Part shown: one piece after another, positions 10,181-21,067 of the stretch
Layout of the letters: every line of letters begins with the position of its first letter
Numbering within the stretch: the first letter of the stretch is position 1
Assembly (NCBI GenBank): GCA_021464525.1
Contig: JADRCO010000183.1
Location: 1 to 45,076, forward strand
Length of the DNA stretch: 45,076 nt
Source of the DNA: Rhizophagus sp. LPA8_4_AMF
Taxonomy: Eukaryota > Glomeromycota > Glomeromycetes > Glomerales > Glomeraceae
Reading direction: 5' to 3'
Translations under genes and position numbers: made by a program
The notes under the pieces: generated by a model
The model's database searches: none
Seen by the model: only the letters and a program-made list of their open reading frames with translations
What the model was told of the DNA's origin: nothing

Positions 10181-11672
10181 ATGAGACATGTCCACAAAAA
10201 TCGTTGTGATAATCGTTTGGGAAAAAATGGATTATCCAGTGGAAATAAAGAAATTGATAAATTTATTAAGGGAACTATCAACAAAAATAATTTTAATTAT
10301 TATTACAACCATTATTACCATTATTACAATCATCCATTATTTCTCGAATGGGTACCTCATAATAGATTTAAAAATATAAAACAAATTGGTGAAGGTGGAT
10401 TTTCAAAAGTATATTCTGCAACATGGAATGATGATAAAATAAGACATGTTAAACAAGCTGATGGAAAATGGAAAAAAATAGGTTCTAAACCTATGAAAGT
10501 TGCTTTGAAAAGAATAAAAGGATCACAGAATATGTCACCTGAATATTTAAATGAGGTACTTCAGTTTACAGTTTATTTTATACTTGCTGTACATATATTG
10601 TAAAATTATCAATTAATTAAAATTTATTATTTTTAAATAATAGCTTAAAATATATTGGAGTTTATGCTCAAAGGATACTACTTATCTAAAATTTTATGGA
10701 TTAACTAAAGATCCAAAAACTAAAGAATTTATGATGATTATGGAACTCGCAGATCAAGGAAATTTAAGAGATGTTCTTTCAAAAAATTTTAAAAATATTT
10801 TATGGAAGGATAAAATATATTTTTTAAATAATATAATACGAGATCTTAGAAATTTACATAAATTAGGATATCACCATAAAGATTTTCATAGTGGAAACAT
10901 ATTACAAACTTATAATTCAAATAATAAACCAAATATTTCATACGTTTCAGATTTTGGGTTGTCTAGACCAATCAATGAAAAAAAATCAGATAATAAAATA
11001 TATGGAGTATTGCCATATATTGCTCCAGAAGTTTTAAATGGTGAGCCATATACTTCATCGTCCGATATTTATAGCTTTGGTGTAGTTATGGCTGAATTAT
11101 CATCTGGAAGACCACCTTTTCATGAAAGAAAGCATGATTTAAATTTAGCATTAGAAATATGTAATGGACTCAGACCAGAAATTGAAAAAGGAACCCCTAA
11201 AATTTATAAGAAATTAGCTTATAGATGTATGAGTGCAAATCCAAAACAAAGGCCAACAGCTAATGAATTACGTACTATATTATATTATTGGTACTATTGT
11301 ATTTTTGATGTTGAGAGTTTTCCATATCCTGAGGATTTTCAAGAAAGGTTCGGATATGAATTAGAAGAAATTAAACTTGAATTTAAAAAAGCTGATGAAG
11401 AAATAGAAAATATTTCAAATTCATATAATAATGATTCTGATGCTATTTACACTAGTAGAGCATTTACATTTAATAGCTTACCAAAACCAATAAATTCGTC
11501 CATTATTCTTTCGTACTTAGATGATGATAAAGGTATTATATTTAAAGATCTTATTATTTAGTGTATATTTAGTTAAAAACTATAATTGCTAATTAAAATT
11601 AATTAATATGTAGAATTAATAAATCATGATTCTCAATTAATTAATTTAGATATATTAAATGTTATTAGTTAA
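10181..11672 (+). CDS. TKL-like protein kinase with shortened leader
   Basis: Exons 10181-10555, 10644-11532 and 11614-11672; introns of 88 and 81 nt. The second intron has a GCTAAT branch-like site. Product 440 residues; if the second intron is retained, translation stops at 11561. The start is the ATG at 10181 after an A-run. Domains: SGNKEIDKFI (20-29), a Y/N/H-rich tract (34-52), LEWVPHNRF, glycine loop IGEGGFSKVYSA (69-80), VALK lysine K110, HKDFHSGN (HRD changed to HKD, D205, N210), DFG (D228), APE (252-254) and the C-lobe motif RCMSANPKQRPT. Catalytic residues are kept, so it may be active, although the non-RD arginine change alters regulation. The cysteine-pair leader found in relatives is lost by frameshift upstream. 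Two dead copies lie at 12800-14010 and 19530-20905. Confidence 0.82.
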
Positions 11673-12420
11673 ATCTCTTTTAATTAAATTTTTGAGTGCT
11701 CAATAATTTTTTAAATGTGTGATTCCTTAATTTGAACTTCTCAAAAACCCACAATATTGATGAAAAATCCTTATGGTTTTATATGACCATCCTAAAGATT
11801 TGAGCGAGAATTTAGAATTAATATAAGGAATTTTAAGAATCATGACGAAGGTTTCTTTCATCACATTTAAAAGGTAATATAATTATTATTTTTGTTAGTA
11901 ATATAATTTAAACCATTATCTGCATTAAAATCTGAACTATAATTTCTCAAAATTTGTTATATGATTTAAGGGTTCGGACTTTTCAGATTAAACATATATA
12001 CTGACTGTATATGGAATTAAATATATGACCAGAATATTAGCGTTAAATATTTTGGTATTTGTCAAGAACATCACGGTTACGAAGCATGATGCCTTTTAAT
12101 TCATCATGTGTAACGACGTTTTTGTGACGATATTTTGAAGTTTTTGCGCATTATAGTAGCTGGTGACGGGAACATCAAAAAAAAAAGATCACTGGTAACT
12201 GTTCGTTAGGTCCTATCATCGATAGATTTTCAAATGTTAAAGCATTGAACACCACTTTCGTTAAACAAACAAATCTTCAAGATGCGCATTCATAATGGAT
12301 AGAATGTTTATTAATTCTATGAAGCAAATGGTAAAACAATCAGATTTTAAGTTCTATTTCTTGGTAAATTAGAATTTCAAAAGGTTATGAATAAGAAAAC
12401 GTCTTTTTTAACGATAATAG
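11673..12420. other. AT-rich intergenic DNA, nothing recognised
   Basis: No coding-like frame or repeat structure was found between the kinase gene and the BTB fragment. Confidence 0.4.
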
Positions 12421-12424
12421 ATAA

Positions 12425-12480
12425 CCCTTGTAAAGGAAACCTGCAGGCTCAACATCGTAAGCAAGATCAAATTAAAAGGA
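12425..12480 (-). pseudogene. short relic of a BTB-BACK-TLDc gene
   Basis: On the minus strand about 50 bp reads ..YDVEPAGFLYKGY, closely similar at DNA level to the BACK-domain end of the gene at 16881-18351 (FHDIEPADFFYKVY). No further alignment was seen on either side, so it is an isolated fragment. Confidence 0.45.
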
Positions 12481-12600
12481 TAATCTAATAGTTATCTTTT
12501 ATTTATTATAAATAAAGACCAATATACAAGTAGAAAGATTTAAACAACATCATCCCTATAAAAAATTTTTGTCTGAATATTTCCGTGGCTTCCGTAAAAA

Positions 12601-12634
12601 TTCCGTGAAAAAAAAAAATGATGCATTCACGGAA
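12601..12634. repeat. 9-bp hairpin with A-rich loop
   Basis: TTCCGTGAA (12601-12609) and TTCACGGAA (12626-12634) are perfect inverted repeats. Two further TTCCGT copies lie just upstream (12580-12596). Confidence 0.55.
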
Positions 12635-12799
12635 AAAACATGGAACGATAAGGCATGTCAAATCAAATATAAATAAATACTAATCACGTAAATACAAATG
12701 TTCTGATTCGCGTCCAAATATCTTCAGGATATTGAAATTTTTCAATATCAAAAATACGATAATATCAATTATATAACATATTATGTGATTATTAGCTGT

Positions 12800-14010
12800 T
12801 ATATTTGATTTCGAAATGCATTCATGCATCTATAATAATTTTTCATAAATTTCAGGGGTTCCTTTTCCAATTCTGGATCGAATTAAATTACACATTTCTA
12901 ATGCTAAATTTAAATCATGCCTTCTTTCATGAAAAGGTGAGTTTCCAGATGACATTTGGCCATAACTGCTATAAATATTAGCAGAAAATACATATGTCTC
13001 ACGCGTTTAAAACTTCCGGAAGTACTCCATGTATTTTATTATCTGATTTTTGTTCATTGATGATTTGTCTAGATAATCCAAAATCTGAACATACGAAATA
13101 TTTGGTTTATTATTCGAATTATAAGTTTGTAATATGTTTCCACTATGAAAATTTTTATGATAATATCCTAATTTATGTAAATTTCTAAGGTCTTGTATTA
13201 TATTATATAAAATACATACTTTATCCTTCCATAAAATATCATCGAAATTTTTTGAAAAGAACATTTCTTAAATTTCCTTGATCATAAGTTCTCTAGTTTT
13301 GGATCTTTAGTTAATCCATAAAATTTAAATAAGTTGTATCCTTTAGATAAAAACTTTAATATTTAAGCTATTAATTAATTTCAACTAATTGATAATTTAT
13401 GTATAAATATGAAATAAACTGTAAACTGAAGTACTTCATTTAAATATTCAGTTGACATAATCTGTGGTCCTTTTAATCTTTTCAAAACAACTTTATAGGC
13501 TCAACCATATTTTTTTTCATTTTTCACATTATTTTAGTTGTTTGACATATTTCATTTTATCATCAATCCAAGTTGCAAAATACACTGTTGCAAATCCACC
13601 TTCACAAATTGTTTTATTGTCCGGAGCGAAGCGAAGGACATTATACTTTTATGTACTATGATGTGTAAAAATTGAAAAATCTCGTGAGAAATTCCGTTTG
13701 TCACGCCGCGTCATTTCTGATTGGGTAAATTGACGCCAAAATAAAACATGACGGACTCATAATGGTTTTCCATTCCCTAGTATCTTTAAACTTATTAAAT
13801 GGTATCCATTCAAGAAATAATTGATGGTTGTAATAATAGCAGTAATAATGATTACAGTTATTTCCGTCAATTGTTTCTTTATTTCTATTGGATTATCCAT
13901 TTTTTCTTAACAATTATTACAATAATAACAATTTTTGTGAGTGATTAGTCGTTTATTATGGTAGAATTTCATTTTTTTACATTAGGGTTTATTAAACTTG
14001 TTACACAGCA
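12800..14010 (-). pseudogene. inverted, broken copy of the kinase at 10181
   Basis: Near-identical stretches to the 10181 kinase run in reverse order. The leader and NPIEIKK region are near 13890-13990, FNKFKD near 13790, the glycine-loop remnant CEGGFATVYFATW near 13590, and LRNLHKLGYYHKNFHSGNIL near 13130-13190. IGKGTPEIYEKL is near 12840. The intron position is kept (GAAGTACTTCAG...AATAGCTTAA). Damage: several stops, HRD changed to HKN (catalytic Asp lost), a short deletion of YIAP from the APE motif, a scrambled C-lobe, and a 163-bp insertion at 13618-13780 that splits the glycine loop. It cannot encode an active kinase. Confidence 0.85.
13618..13780. mobile_element. 163-bp insertion in the kinase pseudogene
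   Basis: Alignment with the intact paralog shows extra DNA exactly between TTTTAT and TATCTTTAAA, consistent with a TAT target duplication (13615-13617 and 13781-13783). It starts TGTCCGGAGCGAAGCGAAGG, which can itself fold (TGTCC/GGACA), and it is much richer in CG than its host. No clear terminal inverted repeats, so the class is unknown. The 65-residue plus frame at 13464-13661 is a chance product across its edge. Confidence 0.6.
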
Positions 14011-15199
14011 ATTTTGATACAATATTCAATAATGTAATTGGAAAACGGATAGAATGAGCTTGAAACGGAAGATTTCGCTAATGAAATGGATTTATCTAAT
14101 ATATATATATATAATTAGGAAAAATTCTATTGATTGGCTGAAGTAATAAAATAATGAATTTAATAAATGAATGAACGTTTGTATCACAATATTCAATAAT
14201 CGTCATTGATTATTGTTAAAATGGATATTAATGAATGATGAATGAGCATTTGTACCACGATAAATCATTCATTGATCATTGAATTAAATATAAAAATGGA
14301 AAAAAATGATAGTCAATTGTATCAATACGAGAACAAGAATAATTTTTTTTTCATAAATATCCTTCCATTTATGGTGTAGTTTGTTGTAAAGTTTAGTCAC
14401 AGTCACAGTAAGTATGCGGACATGATCTACTGATCAGGTCAATTTTATTTTCAGCGAGATGAAGTTTATTAATTTTCATGAATATTTTGTATAAAAATTT
14501 GTAAATAGTTAAAGCTATATTTATTGATAATTTCACATTTCTATTTTGTCAATAAAGATTTCAAATTCGATTTTCTGCTGAGTTGTTAATTGTTATTTCT
14601 ATTTATTCAGTTAAGTTCTTGTAATAAAATTATAAAATTGAACATATGGGCGGACTTGTCGTCTTGTCCACCCTTAATCAACATTTTGATATCGTCACAT
14701 TTTTGTTACACAAAGTATTACATAAGACGCAGGGACGAACATTAAAAAATTTGTTTTATTATACTATAATTTGATAAATATTTCTCTTTAAGCCAAAATA
14801 TAATTTGAATGATTCTTGAAAATATCTATTATAGTACCACTCTTCTACAATAACTTTTGGATTCTTTTTGTGTAAAAGTTGAAATTATATATGCTCATGG
14901 TCAGTTTGGTATAAAAAGTTCCTATATTGTACAATTATATGAATGAAAATTAACCATATATTTCAAAAAATAAGAGAAAATTTTAAATAATATTTATTGG
15001 GTCATTTTTATTTTCTCTTTACATTTTATTAAAACATACTCACTTGCTAATAGTACACATTAATAATTCTATATAGGGGTGAAATGGTTTTTTTGCGTCT
15101 CTCACGTTCAATAATTTAAGTTTCGCAAACGTAGATTTTTACTCAACCTATTATTTAATCAAGTGATCTATCAGATCAGATGATTTTTTGGTATTACAG
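14011..15199. other. AT-rich intergenic DNA with a degenerate tandem repeat
   Basis: No gene. About 14161-14215 and 14228-14281 are imperfect copies of a unit containing AATGAATGA..TTTGTA(T/C)CAC..ATTGAT(T/C)ATTG, and 14015-14035 has a partial third copy (ATACAATATTCAATAATG). The remainder is simple A/T sequence. Confidence 0.45.
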
Positions 15200-15417
15200 A
15201 ACAATTTTGGGGAACCCTTTGTTCTAGTTTTAATGGTGTGAGATTTTGATCTGGCTACGCCTAGATGGTCTTTTAAACATCGGGCAGGGCGACCGCTTAT
15301 CTGAGAGGTTAGATTAACTAGTTAGCACGTTTGTTTTGCCTTGTATCTTATATACTTGTAATTTCTTCTCGGTTTCTGTCTTTATCATAAAAATAAAAAT
15401 AAACAATTTTGGGGAAC
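15200..15417 (+). mobile_element. SINE-like retroposon with 16-bp target duplication
   Basis: A 186-bp insert (15216-15401) lies between two exact copies of AACAATTTTGGGGAAC (15200-15215 and 15402-15417). It ends in an A-rich tail (CATAAAAATAAAAATAA) and has no open frame. TGGCTACGCCTAGATGG (about 15253-15269) is a poor match to a Pol III A box, and GGTTAGATTAA (about 15307-15317) fits the B box (GGTTCGANNCC) at most positions about 50 bp later. Length, tail and target duplication are classic for a SINE moved by a LINE. The head could derive from a tRNA, but this is not proven. Confidence 0.8.
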
Positions 15418-16880
15418 GGGAATTATGAAAATCATTCAATAAATCCCTTCAACGCAAAGTGGACAAATCTGCCGATATGAAATAGCAAAATGTGAATTTT
15501 GTCCTTTGGTAACTGTTTAATAATCTCTAAAAAAATTCATGACGTATTTGCAAATTAAGTCACGCTATATTTCTAAAAAAAAAAATAGCAGTCATACTTT
15601 TGTTCTAAATACTGTAAGGAAAGTCAATTAATAAATTATATTAATTAAAGTTCATAATTCTATCGTAATAAATTTGTTGCAATACCTTTTGTCTTTTAAT
15701 ACATATATATTTAGAAATTTTAAGTTAGTCCAGAAAAACAAGTATTATTTAACCTATATATCAATAGGCATTAAATAAGATGATATGGTACAGTAAGTAA
15801 AAATTGCAAAATACAATTAATTAATTATATCATATCATACTGTTATTCAGTATCACAGGAATTAATTATAGGTTTGAAACTGATTTTTACGAGACAGTTA
15901 TTAGAACTTTATTAAACTTGTGGGAATAATATTAAGCAACATCAATAAAACATTTACTTTCCTAAAACCGTTCTTTCAAATATTTTTGCTTTGCAATATC
16001 TAATGAACTAAAGTACGTAAATTTCTTTTGTATTTTCATGCAACTAAAGATGCAGACATTTGTTAGTAACGTATCTCAAGTTGCGCCAAATTGTGTTTTA
16101 CATCATTGACTTAATTTCACACGGCTTGTGTATTAAAACATATCTAAAAAGAAAAAAATTATATTAAAAATAAAGAATAAAAATATTAAAAAAAAGATCG
16201 ATAAATAATTTATCGAACCTAATTTATAATCCGATCGCCAAAATTTGCTTCATTACTCGGAAATCCTATAAAAAAATAGTTTTTCAAAACAGGATCAAAA
16301 TATAATTTCAAAAATAAGTTTCAAGTTCAAAAATTATTATTTATTTTTTACGTTATTAAAAAATAAATTCCATTTTCCTTTATTGTACTTACTACTTTTT
16401 TAATTAACAGTATAATTATCTCTTTTGGCTCACTCTTCTAATCTATTTAAAACATTATTAACTAATTTAAATCCATATTATTATCATTTTTTCTAATAAG
16501 AGATGTTTTCTGTTTTCTTATCATTATTGTAGTAAACACACAAGCAAACATCAAAAGGTTTAAATAATATATTATAAATTTTAATAATCAATTTGATGTC
16601 AAAGTCTACGACAAAAATCATTACGAAAGTCACATGGAAATATGACGCCACTGACGTTGACAGTACGTTGACGTTAAAAAAGTAATGCAACCATAAAACC
16701 TGCACCCCACATTTTTAGCTGTGTGAATTAGAAAAAATTAAATTTATTTATTTAGCCATAAAATATTTATCATGTGTTTAAATTTCATATTAAAAAAAAA
16801 TACCAATGTTCAATACTGAAATGAAATAATAACTATTCATACTAAAAAATAAATTGAACTATTGAAGCTAATTTATTTAA
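15418..16880. other. AT-rich intergenic DNA, nothing recognised
   Basis: No gene or strong repeat. The 70-residue minus frame at 16493-16705 has no motif or coding-like composition. 16620-16680 carries a cluster of GACGTTGAC-like words. Confidence 0.4.
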
Positions 16881-18351
16881 TTATTTTTTAACTACTTGAA
16901 ATACTTCGAAATTTTCTACTGTAAATTTGTCTGGAATACCTATATTTGGATAGATATGATTTCCATTATTATTATTATTATTGGTCCAATTGTTTGAACT
17001 ATAGCTATTTAGATATCCCATTTTAGGTCCATATTCATTACCACAATAAACTGCATAAGATTTCTGACTAACATAACCTAATTTTGCTGTAGGAATATTT
17101 TTTATATCGGTAAAACTAAATATAAAACTATCTTCAGTTTTTTTCCAATCATTTCCTTCCCAATCAAGTGGATTATATCCTCCAATTAACTGTGTTGAAC
17201 CTTGAATTTTTGCTACCCAAATAGTAGCTCCTTTATTATCACAATTATTATGAAATGACTCAGTACTAAAACCATCTCGATTTGAACTATGTAATAATTT
17301 AAAATAGTAAGGATTATTTGTTAGATTATAAGAATCTGAAGAATCTTTTCTATCAATCCAAGAAGCAAAAAGTGTGATGTATTTAGGCCCGATTAATGTT
17401 GAATCAACTTTTAAACCTAGTCTTCTTGATGGTACTATATTAGTTTTAGGTTTCATATTAGGAACTATATGGAATTCTAAAAGATCATTAATTAAATCTT
17501 GCGGTAAAATATCTTTATAACAATAAACCTTGTAAAAGAAATCTGCAGGTTCAATATCATGAAATCTAATTAATTGAACATATCTATGTAATGACTTCTC
17601 AAGTTTTATAATATTATCTTTATTCCATTTTTTTGGATCATTCTCAACATTTTGTTGAGTAAAACACCACCTCAATAAATTCTCCCAAATTTCAACCTCT
17701 TCAATATCTAAATCATCTCTTTTTAACAATAATTCCAATAAAGGAGCTTTTAAATTAACAAAATTATCAGAATTAAATAAAATCTTGGGTTCTTTACAAA
17801 TTTCTTCAAGAAAAAAATCCCATAAATCTGTTAAGGTTTCATGTTGGTAAACAGTTTCAAGAACACCGGATGGGTTTTGGCGCAAAAATTCAGTTTGATG
17901 CTTAATTAAAAATTCTTGAATATAAGTAATCAATGATTGAATACTAAGTTCATCTACAGCTATCAATAATTTTAATACATCTGTACCTTGTAAATTATTC
18001 AATTCAATATTTCCATAATAAATAAATCTAAAAATATAATAATTATTAGAGATAATCTTTTTTTCTAAATATTTTTTTCAATTTGTATTATAAATACCTG
18101 AGAATGATGTCCAATAAATGTGGTGAAATATTTGGTTTCTTAAAGATAAATTTTCCATCCTTTTTTTCGGCCCATTCATTAGAAAATGCAGAACGAAAAT
18201 ATTGAGATCTTATACATAAGATATTTGAATGAGCATGAATTTCTTTAACGTTTGATTCTTCTTCTGCATAAATGATAACGTCATATCCAAATTCTGACTC
18301 AAAAAGATTTTTGTAATCGTCAGATAATTCAGCCAAAAATTTTGAAGACAT
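16881..18351 (-). CDS. BTB-BACK-TLDc domain protein
   Basis: Minus-strand gene of two exons, 18351-18098 and 18027-16881, joined over a 70-nt GT-AG intron (18097-18028) in phase 2, giving 466 residues from ATG at 18351. Residues about 20-120 are a BTB/POZ domain (GYDVIIYAEE.., EIHAHSNILCIRSQYFRSAF, and IILRFIYYGNIEL across the splice). About 140-250 is a BACK-like helical region. About 298-463 is a TLDc domain (LIGGYNPLDW, SFIFSFTD, KLGYV, GPKMG). An N6 tract sits in the last loop. BTB-BACK proteins usually act as Cullin-3 substrate adaptors. The TLDc module here replaces Kelch repeats and is thought to bind partners, in some proteins the V-ATPase; the target here is unknown. The frame is intact with no missing domain. 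Confidence 0.92.
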
Positions 18352-18383
18352 TTTTGCAAAAAATTAAAGTTTCGAGCTTCACC

Positions 18384-18395
18384 TTATTTATATAT
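18384..18395 (-). promoter_or_regulatory. TATA-like box of the BTB-TLDc gene
   Basis: ATATATAAATAA on the minus strand, about 33-44 bp upstream of the ATG at 18351. Good sequence and spacing for a TATA element with a short leader. Confidence 0.5.
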
Positions 18396-18396
18396 G

Positions 18397-19529
18397 GATG
18401 ATCGTTACACAGAAATTATGTATTACAATATTTACGCAGAAAATGACGTAAGTTTGACTTCATAACAAAAATATCACAGTAGATTCTAAAAATGTATGTA
18501 CAGTAATGCAATTTAGACAGAATATATTTCATTCATACATTCGATGAATTCTCTTTTTTTTCAAATATTATATATAACATCTAAAATAAATGGAATTAAA
18601 GACTAATGCAAATGGAACAATTGAAAAACTACGCAAAATATGACATATTATTAATTTAATGTATTTCGATGCAGTTATTACAATGATATGATGAATAATT
18701 AATTATAAATTAGATAACTGCACAAAAATAATTCTGTGTGGAAATTATTTTATTATTGAAATATAAATTATATTAAAAATGAATCGTATTTCTATTTAAA
18801 TAATTGATAATGAAAAACAGTCAAAATATATTTTAAATAATGCATTGACATAGAAAGTGAAAATCTAAATAAAAATCAATTTTTTTACAAGTATTCAAAT
18901 TGCTTATTATTTTCATTTATGAATTATTCACATTATAGTTAACTTGTTTTTTCATTTATTTCATTACTTATTTTGTCATAATTCGGGAAAATAAGTTTTA
19001 TAGTATAATTAAAATTCATTTAGTAGTACTGTAAAAATACCATTGTCATTGAATTAAATAACTGTAAATTTTAAATTTACTTTCATTTTTTTCTTTGAGT
19101 ATTTATTGTAAAGATAATAGAATGATGAATTTATTTTTTTTATACTGTAAATTCATAATATAAATTTGATTTTCTTAATATAATAATTACCACTCTTTTA
19201 AAGTCTGCAAGCATTTTATTATATAATTTATTAAATTATTATTTTATTATAATGAGAAAACTTAGTATATATATAATTATGATATAAATAATAATTTAAT
19301 AAAATAAACAATGAATATCTCATAAACAAAAATACAAACATATAAGAAATAATAAATTGAAATTTGAAATACATTATTTGTTTCAACTATAGTTAAATGA
19401 ACAATATTTAGAATAAATATATGTAAATTTTTTGTAATAGAACATAATAAACTATACTTAATTTAGATTATAATGGTTAGAAATTTTTAAATCAAATAAT
19501 TTAGAATCTTGACAATCTATTAAAACAAT
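18397..19529. other. very AT-rich intergenic DNA, nothing recognised
   Basis: Long runs of A/T without coding character or clear repeats lie between the BTB-TLDc gene promoter and the tail of the kinase pseudogene. Confidence 0.4.
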
Positions 19530-20905
19530 AATAAATTGTTGGTTGTGGGTTTACTCAAATCATTACTATCTTCATCAAGATATGAAGTAATAATAGATAA
19601 CTAATGGGTTTTGGAAATGTGAATACCTTACTAGTGTATATTGCATCAGGATTTTTTTTTATATAAAATTGAAATAATCGGTATCTCATTATTAGCTTTC
19701 TCAAATATAGCATTAATCTCTTTTACTTTATAACCAAACATTTCTTCTTCCTGGTAAACTTTACTAGATTTTTACAAGAATGTTTCCAAACCGCAATATA
19801 CCAAATAATTCATTGGCTGTTGGTCTTTGATCAGGGTTAGTATTCATACATCTATCAGCTAATTTCTTATAAATTTCAGGAGTTCCCTTTCCAAATTCAG
19901 GTCTGATTCCATTACATATTTCTAATGCTAGGCTTAAATCATGTTCTCTTTTATAAAAAGGTGGTTTTCCAGATGATAATTCCGTCATAATTACACCAAA
20001 ACTATAAACATCAGAAGATAATGTGTATGGTTCTCTGTTCAAAACTTCTAGAGCAATATATAGTAATACTCCGCATATTTTATCATCTAATTTTTGTTCA
20101 TTTGACGGTCCAGATAATCCAAAATCTGAAATATTAGTACTACTATGTAGTATATTTTCACTATGAAACTTTTTATGATAATATCCTAAATTATGTAAAT
20201 TTTTAAGATCAAGTGCTATATTGGATAATAAAGTTAATTTTTCTTGCCAAAACACATTATTAAAATTACTTGAAAGAATACATCTCAAATTTCCTTGATA
20301 TGCTAAATGTGTGGTCATTAATAATTCTTTTGTTTGTAGATCTTTGGTTATTCCATGAAAAATTGTTTGAATTGTACAATCTCCAGTGTATTTTTAGCTA
20401 TTATATAAATTAAAATTTAAGAAAAAATTATAATTTTAACTAAAAAAAGACAATAAAAACACATAAAATATACCTCATTAGAATATTCAGTTGAAATATT
20501 TTGCGATCTATTTAATCTTTTCAAAGCTACTTTTATAGGTTCAGGATCACCTTTTCCCAATTTCCATCATCTTGTCTTTTTTATTTTATTTTACCATCAA
20601 TCCATGTTTCAGAGTAAAGTTTGGCAAATCCACCTTCACCAATTTGCTTTACATCTTCAAATCTATCAAATGGTACCCACTCAAGAAATAATGGGTACTT
20701 AGTATCATAATTATCATCAATTCTAATTTTGCATCATAAATTGTATCCTTGATAAATTCATCAATATCATTATTTCCACTGGTCCATCCTTCAATCATAA
20801 AACGAGGAACACATTCCTTACACCAAAGCTTGCCATAAACTGGATTATAACAGTTCTCATGATCAAAATTTGCTGAATTTGAATTATTGTCAGAAAAATT
20901 TAATT
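19530..20905 (-). pseudogene. third kinase copy, degenerate
   Basis: Paralog of the 10181 kinase on the minus strand. The 5' half (about 20480-20905) reads NCYNPVYGKLWCKECVPRF, GWTSGNNDIDEFI, then after a frameshift LFLEWVPFDRFEDV and GEGGFAKLYSETW. An in-frame TAA follows (KIK-stop), then another frameshift before KVALKR-like PIKVALKRLNRS. An intron remains (about 20387-20475). The 3' half has an open 184-codon frame (19764-20318). There HRD has become HKK (catalytic Asp lost), HSEN keeps the Asn, DFG is kept, and APE has become ALE. The tail continues in broken form to about 19530 (INAIFEKANNE, DAIYTSKVFTF). It retains the cysteine leader the 10181 gene has lost. A truncated non-catalytic product from the 3' half cannot be excluded. 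Confidence 0.85.
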
Positions 20906-21033
20906 TATTAATTCAGATTCTACTTGAATTTCATTATTTTGTACTAATTATTATATTTTATATCTTAGGAATATTTTAATATTTGTGATCTGTAAAAAGG
21001 GAATTTGTTTGCTTAAAAAAAAAAAAAATAAAA

Positions 21034-21067
21034 ATTGACGTAATTTTTTTATATTTCTTACGTCAAT
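21034..21067. repeat. 10-bp perfect hairpin
   Basis: ATTGACGTAA and TTACGTCAAT, 14-nt T-rich loop, directly after an A14 run. It contains the ACGT core typical of bZIP sites in each arm. Confidence 0.6.

Noticed and set aside
13464..13661. 65-residue plus frame
   Set aside because: Antisense to the kinase pseudogene and crosses the edge of the 163-bp insertion.
16493..16705. 70-residue minus frame
   Set aside because: No motif, promoter or coding-like composition.
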